In this document: positions 29,501 to 36,886 of the stretch, piece by piece
Layout of the letters: each line of letters begins with the position of its first letter
Numbering within the stretch: the first letter of the stretch is position 1
Source: Marivirga aurantiaca
Lineage (GTDB): Bacteria > Bacteroidota > Bacteroidia > Cytophagales > Cyclobacteriaceae
Reading direction: 5' to 3'
NCBI RefSeq assembly: GCF_016679925.1
Contig: NZ_JAEQBW010000014.1
Location: forward strand, 45,778-109,777
Length of the DNA: 64,000 nt
Notes under the pieces: generated by a model
Database searches by the model: none
What the model was told of the DNA's origin: nothing
The model's input: the letters and a program-made list of their open reading frames with translations, nothing else
Translations under genes and position numbers: made by a program

Positions 29501-29708
29501 CAATCACCCCAAATAAACCGGCTATTAATATCGCCAGGGGCAAGTCGGACTCCTCTCGGAAGTTGTTAAGAAACAGGGATTCTGCACCTACTGAAAGTCC
29601 GGAAATAAAAAACCCCATGAAGAATCCCATGAGTAGAAGTAGAAACACTCTTTTCGACTCAACTGCCTCAGCATTTAAAATATTGAGCACCAGCTTTTTC
29701 AAAAACAA
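26559..29708 (-). CDS. Nucleotide-transporter-like membrane protein fused to HEAT repeats and a cNMP-binding-like domain
   Basis: First gene of the cluster, 1049 residues. About twelve membrane segments (17-430) resemble the ATP/ADP antiporter (NTT/Npt) branch of MFS-like carriers. A helical HEAT-repeat region follows (about 445-890; e.g. NLSVRMEAIHTARLLKRRETW), then a cyclic-nucleotide-binding-like domain (about 945-1046; NAIYVVAKGKVLIK, LEKGSVFGELF). In the phosphate-binding cassette FGEL is kept, but the Arg that holds the cyclic phosphate is not visible, so it may not bind cNMP. The start is uncertain: the longest frame begins at a TTG (29708), with TTG 29702 and GTG 29690 as alternatives and no early ATG. 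Transport substrate and role are unknown. Confidence 0.8.
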   Translation of the reverse strand: MFLKKLVLNILNAEAVESKRVFLLLLMGFFMGFFISGLSVGAESLFLNNFREESDLPLAILIAGLFGVIATAIFNYFQSKVSFQRLATGTFLIIFGILASVEVAYIYLPDVKPLYFLTFTIVLPFTYLILLIFWGAFSRLFDLRQSKRIIGGIDTGQLSASIIALLLVIPFMLNSAGFTEKDLITLSMVSIGGMFLAFTWLMNSCRQHLRRATGNSFVPYKKVFSDKYMRLMISFVVISMIAVNFIDYSFLSVTSAQFTESNLALFLTYFNGTVIIFSFLFQTFATDKIIALYGLRVSLLINPILILLITAAACFIGAGFGYTPANPTFIFFFVIIAVSKLFVTSLKDALDEPAFKLYFLPLEEESRFDIQTKIQGVITAFAGLIAGAVILLLNNIEIFNLLTISVAVIPLLLIWYYVTRQMHSGYKSTLKNTLAKNKEKSISKASNEYSVSRLLLKQLESEDETKKLYSLKLMEKLEPQHFEAYKKNFKGKASLAMADYLGNDKSGNPELSNHILKKLADKAMNESRSKDVAPLSFDELSLLCRALEPQKRQYAAKLFNQYADAKNIFLLIDLLKDANLSVRMEAIHTARLLKRRETWNVLIDMLDSVKFGHAASAALIAAGEPVLQSLESAFHKSGQSDKIMIAVIRIMSKIGGEEAKTLLLKKIDYPDKRIVHQMLTGFGYTDFNAEGNQAQIILQLIDEEIGKAAWNLAARIELPKEEKYALLKQAFKEEINKNYEQIFMLLSLVYDTQSVSLVKENILSETSDGIAYGLELLDMFVSPDLKPKLFPLADDISITEKLNLLENYYPRERFEPLELLNNILNRDYNQLSRWVKACALYNLASQEDYQTQFAVIGHLFNKDKLLQEVAAWLVYHRNPEQFAQIFKRLPEAEREELVENISRNKLDDGLSDGHFLLVEIVMFLKQLNVFSQINGSELCDLADNTKLVMLAEGETINLTLPENNAIYVVAKGKVLIKSAEDEDYILEKGSVFGELFVPEKKLAAEELLTIEQAVLFQLNINNFYTLMAQSGEFTKQIFTAITETQTVEI

Positions 29709-29914
29709 AAAACTTTATAAAATTAGGCGGTAATTTATGAAAAATAATTGAATAGTAATATTTTCTTGTGTAATAACATGGGTTTTTTCGATGATTCGCC
29801 AATAATAAACGATAGATTTTTTGAACGCTAAAGTAAATAGAATGTGTCCTCTTTATTGTTGGTCCTGCTATAAGAGAACTGTAAATAGCCACCACCATTC
29901 CCCACCAAGTTGAG

Positions 29915-30106
29915 TTACTCTTTTTTTTCTTCCTCAATTTTCTTAATGTATTTGTTCAGCCCAAACGTTAAAGCCCAAAAAAAGAGGGCCGCCAAAGTAT
30001 ATTCCATGGCTTGCTCTCCTGCATAACGTAAACTATAGTAAAATACCAGTACAACTATTGTCCATAGTACCCAATAAACTATTCGTAAAATTTTAGTATT
30101 TCTCAT
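29915..30106 (-). CDS. Small two-helix membrane protein
   Basis: Protein of 63 residues with two membrane helices (about 8-25 and 34-50) and a Lys/Glu-rich tail (KKIEEEKKE) that is probably cytoplasmic. The ATG at 30106 overlaps the serine hydrolase stop codon by 4 bp, which supports translation and co-transcription. No family is recognised. The 206 bp that follow before the transporter-like gene hold no convincing gene. Confidence 0.6.
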   Translation of the reverse strand: MRNTKILRIVYWVLWTIVVLVFYYSLRYAGEQAMEYTLAALFFWALTFGLNKYIKKIEEEKKE

Positions 30107-31233
30107 TTCAATAAGGCATAAGCGGCTTCCACATAATTCAGAACGTCCTGAGGATGTTGTCCCTGGTAAATTTTATCGCGTTGCTTGCCCAATCTTACAA
30201 CCACAGCATTTTTATCACGAAGGACAAAAATATATTGCCCCAAAATTCCTCTTGCATACGGAATTTGCTTTCCATTCCAATCCAAAATCCACCATTGATA
30301 GCCATAGTGGTCTACTTTCTTATCAGAGCCAATAAAGGTGGCCGGACTTGTAGCTACTTCAATATAATCAGCCGGCACCACATGTTTGCCGTTCCATTGT
30401 CCTTTGTTCAAAACCAATTGTCCAATCCGTGCAAAATCCCGGGCTGTGGCATTAAAGCAACAGAACGCTTTTTCCATTCCGCCACTTTTGTCAAGACTCC
30501 ACAATGCATCTGTTTCTGCACCGATTTTCCTCCATAACCTATTGGTGGCATAATCACTCACCGACTGGCCAGTAGCTATTTCCAATACTTCTGCCAGCAC
30601 TTGCGTGTTAATGCTTTGGTAAGAAAATTCCTCTGCCGGTTTTCCATCCATTCTCAAATTTTCGACCATGGATTTTAGATCAGAACCATAGTAGGCCTCA
30701 GTGGTAACAGAAAATGGGTTCATGTAGGCTTCTTTCCATTCTAAGCCGGAACTCATAGTAAGCAAATCACGAATGACTATTTTTTCTTTTCCCTCTTTTT
30801 CAAAGGAAGGTAAAAAATCAGCTACCGGCTGAAATACACTTTCAATTTTTCCTTCCTGTATGGCAACACCTACCAATAAGCCAATGATACTTTTGGCAGC
30901 AGAAAAGGAATTGGAAATGTCTTCCTCAGAATAGCCCAAATAATACTTTTCAAATAAAATGGCCGTGTCCTTTATAATCAAAAACGCGGTGGTTTCATAC
31001 CTATCAAGCGTTTCCTGATAAATATCTCCCAACTCATATTTATTATATTCCCTGGCTTTTTTCCAAGGTTCCGGATTGCTTGCGGCTACGGTTCTGTTTT
31101 CAAAAATTTCGTAATCATCAATATTAGCGGTTAAATAAAGAAATGCTCTTTGGGCATGCTTGGGCAATAAAATGTAAATGATTCCTAAGAAAATAATCAG
31201 GAACAGGCATATTCGAAGTGTCTTTTTGATCAT
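30103..31233 (-). CDS. Serine hydrolase (beta-lactamase class C/esterase family)
   Basis: Membrane-anchored or exported serine hydrolase of 376 residues. The ATG at 31233 (MIKKTLRICL) is chosen over a TTG three codons upstream; it starts an N-terminal hydrophobic helix (about 5-23). The class C SxxK motif is SAAK (S111, K114), and YQS at about 205-207 takes the place of the usual YxN. GLEWKEAYMNPF and YGYQWWILDWNGK are typical of the family, which includes penicillin-binding-like and esterase enzymes. The substrate is unknown. A promoter-like TAACTTTG lies just upstream, giving a short leader to this ATG. Confidence 0.88.
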   Translation of the reverse strand: MIKKTLRICLFLIIFLGIIYILLPKHAQRAFLYLTANIDDYEIFENRTVAASNPEPWKKAREYNKYELGDIYQETLDRYETTAFLIIKDTAILFEKYYLGYSEEDISNSFSAAKSIIGLLVGVAIQEGKIESVFQPVADFLPSFEKEGKEKIVIRDLLTMSSGLEWKEAYMNPFSVTTEAYYGSDLKSMVENLRMDGKPAEEFSYQSINTQVLAEVLEIATGQSVSDYATNRLWRKIGAETDALWSLDKSGGMEKAFCCFNATARDFARIGQLVLNKGQWNGKHVVPADYIEVATSPATFIGSDKKVDHYGYQWWILDWNGKQIPYARGILGQYIFVLRDKNAVVVRLGKQRDKIYQGQHPQDVLNYVEAAYALLK

Positions 31234-31252
31234 GTGAGCCAATTTTTAACTC

Positions 31253-31260
31253 CAAAGTTA
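31253..31260 (-). promoter_or_regulatory. -7 promoter element TAACTTTG of the serine hydrolase gene
   Basis: Exact match to TAnnTTTG on the minus strand, about 20 bp before the ATG at 31233. A TTTG (minus strand 31283-31286) lies 22 bp further upstream, close to the usual -33 spacing. This pair supports the downstream ATG as the start. Confidence 0.45.
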
Positions 31261-31396
31261 GAAAATCGGCAGAAATATTGATCAAATGATTAAGTTAGTT
31301 CCGCTTTTGAAACATCTTTTTTGTTCTTATGAGGATATCTCCTAATAATGAGGTGGTTTTTGTACCCTCTATATTTATAGTTAGGATACAAAAACA

Positions 31397-31439
31397 GTAA
31401 AAGAAGCTTTACCTCGTTGAATGGTAAAGCTTCTTTTAC
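31397..31439 (-). terminator. Intrinsic terminator, 17-bp perfect stem
   Basis: Arms 31397-31413 and 31423-31439 are perfectly complementary, with a 9-base loop. On the minus strand the hairpin is followed by a T-rich run (TGTTTTTG), so it ends transcription of the NAD(P)-binding protein gene whose stop is 11 bp upstream. Confidence 0.8.
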
Positions 31440-31449
31440 AATTTCTAAA

Positions 31450-32127
31450 TCAGTTAATAAAACTCGTCTCAGGCACGGGCTCGCCAATTTTTTCAATTGC
31501 CTTTTCAATAGTATTTGGGCCGGATAAAAGTTCCAGGGACTTACGATAAGTATTTCTGGCTTCCAAACTTTTTACCACCACTTCAGCCACATCTGCTCGC
31601 GGAACAGAGCCTTTTCTCTCTTCTGTTCTCTCACCATAATCTACCTTTCCTGTTGGCTCATCATTTGTTAACATACCTGGCTTAATAATAGTATAGTTCA
31701 ACCTTGTTTGTTGCAGATAATCATCTGCAGCTGATTTAGCACTGTAATAATGGCTCATTTTTTCCGGCCATTGCTTTGGGTCAAAATCAGCTCCGAAAGC
31801 ACTTATTTCAATAAAACGAATATACCTGTGCTTTAATGCCAAATCAATGGCCTTAATGGCAGCCAACTTATCAACAGCCTCGGTTTTATCAGCACCTGTA
31901 TGTCCGCCACTACCTGCTGTAAATATAACTGCATTATTTCCCTCGTAGGCATGGCTAAAATCACCTTCCAAATCAGCAAGCACTGTTTTAATTCCTTTTT
32001 TTTCAAATTGTTCACGCTGCGACTCCTTTCTTACCATGGCAATGGCATCATGGGGAGTATTATTATGAATCTTATGGACTATCTTTTGGCCAATCTGTCC
32101 ATTGGCTCCTATTACTAAAATATTCAT
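31450..32127 (-). CDS. NAD(P)-binding atypical SDR (NmrA/YwnB-like)
   Basis: Cytoplasmic protein of 225 residues. The start at 32127 (MNILVIGANGQIG) is chosen because it opens directly with the Rossmann GxxGxxG motif; the longer frame adds 41 residues that run into the neighbouring UbiA gene. Other features are the strand AVIFTAGSGG and YYSAKSAADDYLQQTRLNYTIIKPG with the Tyr/Lys pair, typical of atypical SDR5 proteins of the YwnB/BVR-B type. The substrate is unknown. A strong terminator follows 11 bp after the stop. Confidence 0.85.
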   Translation of the reverse strand: MNILVIGANGQIGQKIVHKIHNNTPHDAIAMVRKESQREQFEKKGIKTVLADLEGDFSHAYEGNNAVIFTAGSGGHTGADKTEAVDKLAAIKAIDLALKHRYIRFIEISAFGADFDPKQWPEKMSHYYSAKSAADDYLQQTRLNYTIIKPGMLTNDEPTGKVDYGERTEERKGSVPRADVAEVVVKSLEARNTYRKSLELLSGPNTIEKAIEKIGEPVPETSFIN

Positions 32128-32183
32128 ATCAAAGATTTTTTTGGTTCTTTGGTTATAAACGTAATTTACAGAGGATGTTTTAC

Positions 32184-33077
32184 CTATAAGTCCAGCTGAT
32201 ACAAATGGGAAGATTGGATAAAGAAATAGATGAAAAAAGCATTTAGGCATATGGCTGACAAAAAATTGAGCCCCATTGTCCAGCCATAGTTAGCTTTAGT
32301 TTTATTTCTGTTTACCAGGTAAAACCAAACAAAGAAGAACACTATAGTAGGTAGCATAAACAACAAAAATGCTATCGCTATTTTTTGCGAGTAAAAAGTG
32401 ATAAAATAGTATTCAAACCCTAACGTAGCCAAAAGAAAAGCTACTAAAGTGAAAAGGAAAGTCCCTTTAATTCCCAACACCAGCGATAATGTACGATCTC
32501 CTCTTTTAGAGTCTTCTTTATGTTGATACACTTGAGTCATTGGATAGGAGCCCCATAAAAACAAAGACGTAAGCAAGCCGGGAAATATCACTTTCCATGA
32601 AAATGCTATTTGATATGAAAAATCATTAATACCTACATAAGCCATATAAAAAGTAAAGACCCCTTGAAAAAAGCCGGCAACTAACCATCCTAACCACGGG
32701 TATTTTTTCAAACGTATTCCGGGATGGCTATATGCTTTTGAAGCCAGGCCGTAGACAAACACCAAAACGGCAAATTCCATGCTGATCAACCACGCCAGGG
32801 CTATGCCTATAAAATCAAGTGCTAAACTGGTATAATAAAGACCAATGGTAACTGGCGGAGGTGTCTTCAGTAAACCTATACTTCCCTCATCCTTATCGAA
32901 ATAACTGTTATATGCATTACTGGCCGGATAAATAAGGAAATGCAATATGACAAACACCAGTATAATCCTGTCTTCCACTAAATTCGGACTTATCCCCAAA
33001 GCAAATAGAAAAACGGGCAACAGAAAAAATGAGAAAGGAATCCGAAGATGTTTTATGATATTAATGACTGATTTCAT
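32184..33077 (-). CDS. UbiA-family prenyltransferase
   Basis: Integral membrane protein of 297 residues with about eight or nine helices. The first Asp-rich region NAYNSYFDKDEGSIG (54-68) and the second, YQHKEDSKRGDRTLSLVLG (about 186-204), match the two Mg/diphosphate-binding loops of the UbiA superfamily, with the second well kept. These enzymes join a prenyl chain to an aromatic or other acceptor. The gene is divergent from the type III polyketide synthase gene, 179 bp apart, which makes a polyketide aromatic acceptor plausible; this is inference. It ends 56 bp before the NAD(P)-binding protein gene on the same strand. Confidence 0.85.
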   Translation of the reverse strand: MKSVINIIKHLRIPFSFFLLPVFLFALGISPNLVEDRIILVFVILHFLIYPASNAYNSYFDKDEGSIGLLKTPPPVTIGLYYTSLALDFIGIALAWLISMEFAVLVFVYGLASKAYSHPGIRLKKYPWLGWLVAGFFQGVFTFYMAYVGINDFSYQIAFSWKVIFPGLLTSLFLWGSYPMTQVYQHKEDSKRGDRTLSLVLGIKGTFLFTLVAFLLATLGFEYYFITFYSQKIAIAFLLFMLPTIVFFFVWFYLVNRNKTKANYGWTMGLNFLSAICLNAFFIYFFIQSSHLYQLDL

Positions 33078-33256
33078 TGGTTAAAATTATAGTTTTTGTG
33101 TGTTGAAGTTGCTACTCAATGTAAAAATATCCGTATTAAAAATCTAAGGATAATTTCTATAACTTAAAAAACACTCTATGATATTGAAAATAAGCACTTG
33201 TCCCCTGAACAACTTGTCCACATTTTTGCTTAATATAGGCATTTGAACCTGAATTT

Positions 33257-34339
33257 ATGCCTTACATCAACCTGATTTCTACTTCTAACCCGGCAACAGC
33301 CATTCCTCAGAGCCAAATTGCTGGTTTTATGGAAAAAGCCATGCGGCTAAATACGGAAGAAAGTCGCAAATTAAAGGCTGTTTTTAGAATGTCCGGAATA
33401 AAAAAAAGACATACTGTTATTCAGGATTACCTACACAATAATGACCAGGAGTGGACTTTTTATCCTAAACTTTCTGAAACAGCCATACAGCCAGGTACAG
33501 AGCAAAGAATGCACTTATTTGAAAAATTTGCCATGCCTTTGGCGGAAAAAGCCATTAATCCTATACTTAACTCCCATACATCGGATTCATTCACCCACCT
33601 GATTACCGTAAGTTGTACGGGAATGTTTGCTCCCGGACTAGACATTCAACTTATTAAAAAACTAGGTTTAAATAAAGATATAGAAAGAACCAGCATCCAG
33701 TTTATGGGCTGTTTTGCTGCCTTCAATGCTTTAAAATCTGCTTATCATATTTGCAGATCTGAGCCACATTCCAAAGTTTTAATATTATGCGTAGAATTAT
33801 GCACTCTTCATTTCCAATCCACTTTTAATGAAGATAATTTGTTGGCCAACACGCTTTTTGGTGATGGTGCAGCAGCCGTTGTGGTTTCCAATGATGCAGC
33901 TGGAGCTCCATATTCTATTGAGGGTTTCCAAAGTGTGGTAGATGGTGATTCTGAACAAGAAATGGCTTGGCATATTGGTAATTTAGGGTTTGAGATGAAA
34001 CTAAGCTCTTATGTTCCTGATGTAATTGAGAAAAATATTGCCTGGTTGAGTGAGCGTTTGATGAAGAAGTTTCAGCTATTATTGGAGGATATCGACTATT
34101 ATGCTATTCATCCGGGAGGAAAGCGGATATTGGCTGCCGTGGAAAAAGGATTGGGTTTACCAAAAAGTGTAAATGACATAGCCAATGAGGTGTTGGAAAA
34201 TTTTGGTAATATGTCATCACCTACTGTTCTTTTTGTGTTGGATAAATTAGGGGAGAGGATTAACCCGGGTAAAAAAGTGTTGAGTTTTGCCTTTGGTCCC
34301 GGTCTTACAATGGAAAGTATGTTGCTAAAAAGTGTTTAA
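33257..34339 (+). CDS. Type III polyketide synthase (chalcone/stilbene synthase family)
   Basis: Homodimeric ketosynthase-like enzyme of 360 residues that extends a starter acyl-CoA with malonyl-CoA units on a catalytic Cys without an acyl carrier protein. The triad is visible: Cys152 (FMGCFAAFNAL), His285 (AIHPGGKRIL) and Asn318 (ENFGNMSSPTVLF). The GPG loop is in FAFGPGLTME near the C-terminus. The small Ala/Phe residues around Cys152 do not tell which starter is used. The methyltransferase gene begins directly after the stop, so the pair is an operon, and a UbiA gene lies divergently upstream. Products could be alkylpyrones or alkylresorcinols; not determined here. Confidence 0.93.
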   Translation: MPYINLISTSNPATAIPQSQIAGFMEKAMRLNTEESRKLKAVFRMSGIKKRHTVIQDYLHNNDQEWTFYPKLSETAIQPGTEQRMHLFEKFAMPLAEKAINPILNSHTSDSFTHLITVSCTGMFAPGLDIQLIKKLGLNKDIERTSIQFMGCFAAFNALKSAYHICRSEPHSKVLILCVELCTLHFQSTFNEDNLLANTLFGDGAAAVVVSNDAAGAPYSIEGFQSVVDGDSEQEMAWHIGNLGFEMKLSSYVPDVIEKNIAWLSERLMKKFQLLLEDIDYYAIHPGGKRILAAVEKGLGLPKSVNDIANEVLENFGNMSSPTVLFVLDKLGERINPGKKVLSFAFGPGLTMESMLLKSV

Positions 34340-34340
34340 A

Positions 34341-35036
34341 ATGGTAAATCTTAGCTATCGTTCTGAGGAAAAGGAAATCATGGATGATTTATCTGATAAT
34401 AGTGCCAGTTTGCACCGCGCACTCAAGGAGCTGGATATCATCAATAAATGGCTGGGAGGGAATGCCGTAACATTAAATGCGGTGAAAAAAGAGCTAATAA
34501 AAAACCCCACTCACCAATTTACTATAGCCGACTTAGGTTGTGGAAGTGGAGAAATGCTACGAAGAATTGCCCTCTGGTGCAGAAACAACAATATTAAAGT
34601 GACCTTAATAGGTTTTGATGCCAACCCCCATGTGGTTGAATATGCCAAAAAACATTGTGCAAATTTTCCGGAAATCAGCTTTTACGCAGAAAACATTCTG
34701 GAAAAGGAATTTCAGTCACGGAAATTTGACCTGTTGCTCTGCACTCTATTTTTACATCACTTCAAAGAAAATCAGCTTATCAATTTACTGGCTCAATTTA
34801 AAGAACAAGCCAAAGTAACCATTATCAATGATTTGCACAGACATTGGCTTGCCTACTACTCCATTTTATGGATTACAAAAGCTTTCAGTAAATCTCCAAT
34901 GGTACAAAATGATGCCTGCCTTTCCGTTTGGCGTGCTTTCAAAAAGAAGGATTGGAAAAACATTTTAAAAGAAGCAAATATTAAAGATTACACCCTTAAT
35001 TGGCGATGGGCCTTTAGGTGGAAGTTGGTTTATTGA
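34341..35036 (+). CDS. Class I SAM-dependent methyltransferase of the polyketide operon
   Basis: Methyltransferase of 231 residues. The ATG at 34341 (MVNLSYRSEEKEIMDD) is preferred; a GTG at 34332 would overlap the polyketide synthase gene and add three residues. SAM motif I is ADLGCGSGEM (63-72), followed by an acidic ribose-binding residue in GFDANPHVVEYA and LLLCTLFLHHF as the post-motif helix. It starts one base after the polyketide synthase stop codon, which links its substrate to that enzyme's product (probable O- or C-methylation of a pyrone or resorcinol). It converges with the EEP gene 1 bp away. Confidence 0.88.
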   Translation: MVNLSYRSEEKEIMDDLSDNSASLHRALKELDIINKWLGGNAVTLNAVKKELIKNPTHQFTIADLGCGSGEMLRRIALWCRNNNIKVTLIGFDANPHVVEYAKKHCANFPEISFYAENILEKEFQSRKFDLLLCTLFLHHFKENQLINLLAQFKEQAKVTIINDLHRHWLAYYSILWITKAFSKSPMVQNDACLSVWRAFKKKDWKNILKEANIKDYTLNWRWAFRWKLVY

Positions 35037-35037
35037 T

Positions 35038-36096
35038 TTATTCCTTAGCCTGGATTTTCTCTTCTGCTGTTTCCCTATCATCCTTATCTACTTCCAGTTG
35101 CTCACTATTGTCTTCAATATGTGACAAATATAAATCAAGTAAAATTGGAAAATGATCTGAACCAATGCCTTTCAACCTCTTCATTTTATCTACTCTAAAA
35201 TGCCCGGAACAAAATACGTGATCCAGAGGCCACCTAAATAATGGATATTTGGCATGGAAAGTACTAAAAAAGCCTCTTCCCCTCCTGGGGTCTAATAACC
35301 TGCTGATTCTTTGAAACAAAGTGGTGGTGTAGCTCCAGGCAACATCATTCAGATCACCCGCCACAATTACCGGTAGAATTTCATTGGCTACTTCTTTGCC
35401 TACCATTAAAATTTCAGCATCACGGGCGGTGGAATATAGATTTTCCCCAGGAACAGGAGGCTCAGGATGAAGAGCAAAGAGCTTAATTTTATTCTTGTTT
35501 TTAATGACAATTTCTGTCACTACGGAAGGAACTTCTTTTTTGACTAAATGACGAACTTCAGTATTCTGCAACTCAAACTTTGAAAAAATCAGCATCCCGT
35601 AGGTGTTTTCCTGGTCTATTAGCACCTGATACGGATATTTTTCACCAAAACTCTCCACGCTTTTTTCTTTCCACCACTTGTCAGTTTCTACCATTAAAAC
35701 CAAATCAGCATCATTTTCATGTATCAACTGATCCAGCTTTTCGAATTTCCTGTTATATTGATATACATTTGATATTAATAATTTAATATCTGCTTTCTGA
35801 TTCTTCCCTGTCGACTGTATTTGCTTGGGGGAAAATGGTAAAAAAGGATAAATTTGGTACGATAAATAAATTAAATTCACTGCAAGCAAGCCTACAAATA
35901 TAAAATCAATGGGATAGGATATTCCTATCAGGAGAATATACCCCAACATAATTAACAGGTTAAGCACCCATTTTTGGGCACGGGGAAATTCGAAAACCCT
36001 GAAAGTCCAGTGATCATGCCGAATTAATGGAATAAGGGTGAAAAGGATAATTACTCCTGATAATATATAAAAAGTGACTTCGATGATCTCTTGCAA
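35038..36096 (-). CDS. Membrane-anchored endonuclease/exonuclease/phosphatase (EEP) family protein
   Basis: Protein of 352 residues with three N-terminal membrane helices (about 5-22, 42-60, 63-82) and an EEP catalytic domain (about 105-330). Recognisable metal-site motifs include the Glu in LVLMVETD, AGDLNDVAW and GSDHFPI; LDHVFCSGHF is the usual strand before the last. The tail is very acidic (DNSEQLEVDKDDRETAEEK). EEP proteins with this layout are common in Bacteroidota and may be nucleases or phosphodiesterases at the membrane. The start appears to be TTG (36096), since no ATG is available before the first helix. Confidence 0.85.
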   Translation of the reverse strand: MQEIIEVTFYILSGVIILFTLIPLIRHDHWTFRVFEFPRAQKWVLNLLIMLGYILLIGISYPIDFIFVGLLAVNLIYLSYQIYPFLPFSPKQIQSTGKNQKADIKLLISNVYQYNRKFEKLDQLIHENDADLVLMVETDKWWKEKSVESFGEKYPYQVLIDQENTYGMLIFSKFELQNTEVRHLVKKEVPSVVTEIVIKNKNKIKLFALHPEPPVPGENLYSTARDAEILMVGKEVANEILPVIVAGDLNDVAWSYTTTLFQRISRLLDPRRGRGFFSTFHAKYPLFRWPLDHVFCSGHFRVDKMKRLKGIGSDHFPILLDLYLSHIEDNSEQLEVDKDDRETAEEKIQAKE

Positions 36097-36208
36097 TGAA
36101 TTGACTGTTTAATTGTGCTTAAGTATCCAAGTTAAAAAAATAACTGGAATGATTTTCAAAAAAATATTTCGAGCTATTCCTTATTGATACCGACAAACGA
36201 ATATTCTC

Positions 36209-36808
36209 TTAATCCTTTACCCAATGGACTTTATCCTCCATGGAAGTTCGTTTTCCTTCAGGCCAAAACCCATCTTTTGGCATCCCTAAATATAAAAAGC
36301 CTAAAAGTTTGTCTTTTGAAGATAAACCAAAACTTTCTTTTGCTGATTCCAGATAGGTAATTCCTCCGGAGCCCCAATAACAACCTATTCCGTAGGCAGT
36401 AGCAGTAAGGTACATGTTCTGAACGGCACAGGCCACTGATTCAATTTCTTCTATTTCAGGCACAGTTCCTTTTTCATCCCTTTTCATGGCTATTGCTATG
36501 ATATGTGATGCCTGTAAAGGTTTGTTTTGTAAGGTTAAAAATTTTTCTTCCGAGAAATTGTCCTGCTTTTCAGCATGTTCTTTATAAATCTGTGACTGGA
36601 ACTCACCTAATTTTCTTAATCCTTCACCCGTAAAAACGGTGAATTGCCATGGCTCAGTATGTTTGTGAGTAGGGGCCCATTTTGCATTTTCCAGCATTTG
36701 TTCCACTATTTCGTCAGGCACTTTTTCTCCTGAATATTGAGCAGGGAAAATAGATCTTCTGCTTTTTATCAAGCGGTTGATTTCCGATATATCAAATGGT
36801 TTAATCAT
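36209..36808 (-). CDS. Nitroreductase-family FMN oxidoreductase
   Basis: FMN-dependent NAD(P)H oxidoreductase of 199 residues. The ATG at 36808 (MIKPFDISEI) is preferred to an upstream GTG at 36832. Family features are the FMN-binding SRRS (16-19), WAPTHKHTEPWQFTVF, and AYGIGCYWGSGG in the C-terminal half. Substrates may include nitro compounds, quinones or flavins. The gene stands alone, divergent from the ParA-like gene with 78 bp between. Confidence 0.9.
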   Translation of the reverse strand: MIKPFDISEINRLIKSRRSIFPAQYSGEKVPDEIVEQMLENAKWAPTHKHTEPWQFTVFTGEGLRKLGEFQSQIYKEHAEKQDNFSEEKFLTLQNKPLQASHIIAIAMKRDEKGTVPEIEEIESVACAVQNMYLTATAYGIGCYWGSGGITYLESAKESFGLSSKDKLLGFLYLGMPKDGFWPEGKRTSMEDKVHWVKD

Positions 36809-36886
36809 GTTCTTTTTTTGTAAAATTAACACTCATTTGGAAATAGTCTTCGCTATACCTATTTTTATTGATAAGCATTTTCCATT

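Noticed and set aside
29668..29937. An 89-residue minus-strand frame upstream of the transporter-like gene
   Set aside because: It overlaps the start of the large gene and the end of the small membrane protein gene, has basic low-complexity composition and no recognisable motif; most likely a chance frame.
31290..31508. A 72-residue minus-strand frame at the terminator
   Set aside because: It covers the hairpin terminator and the end of the NAD(P)-binding protein gene in another frame; no start signal or motif.
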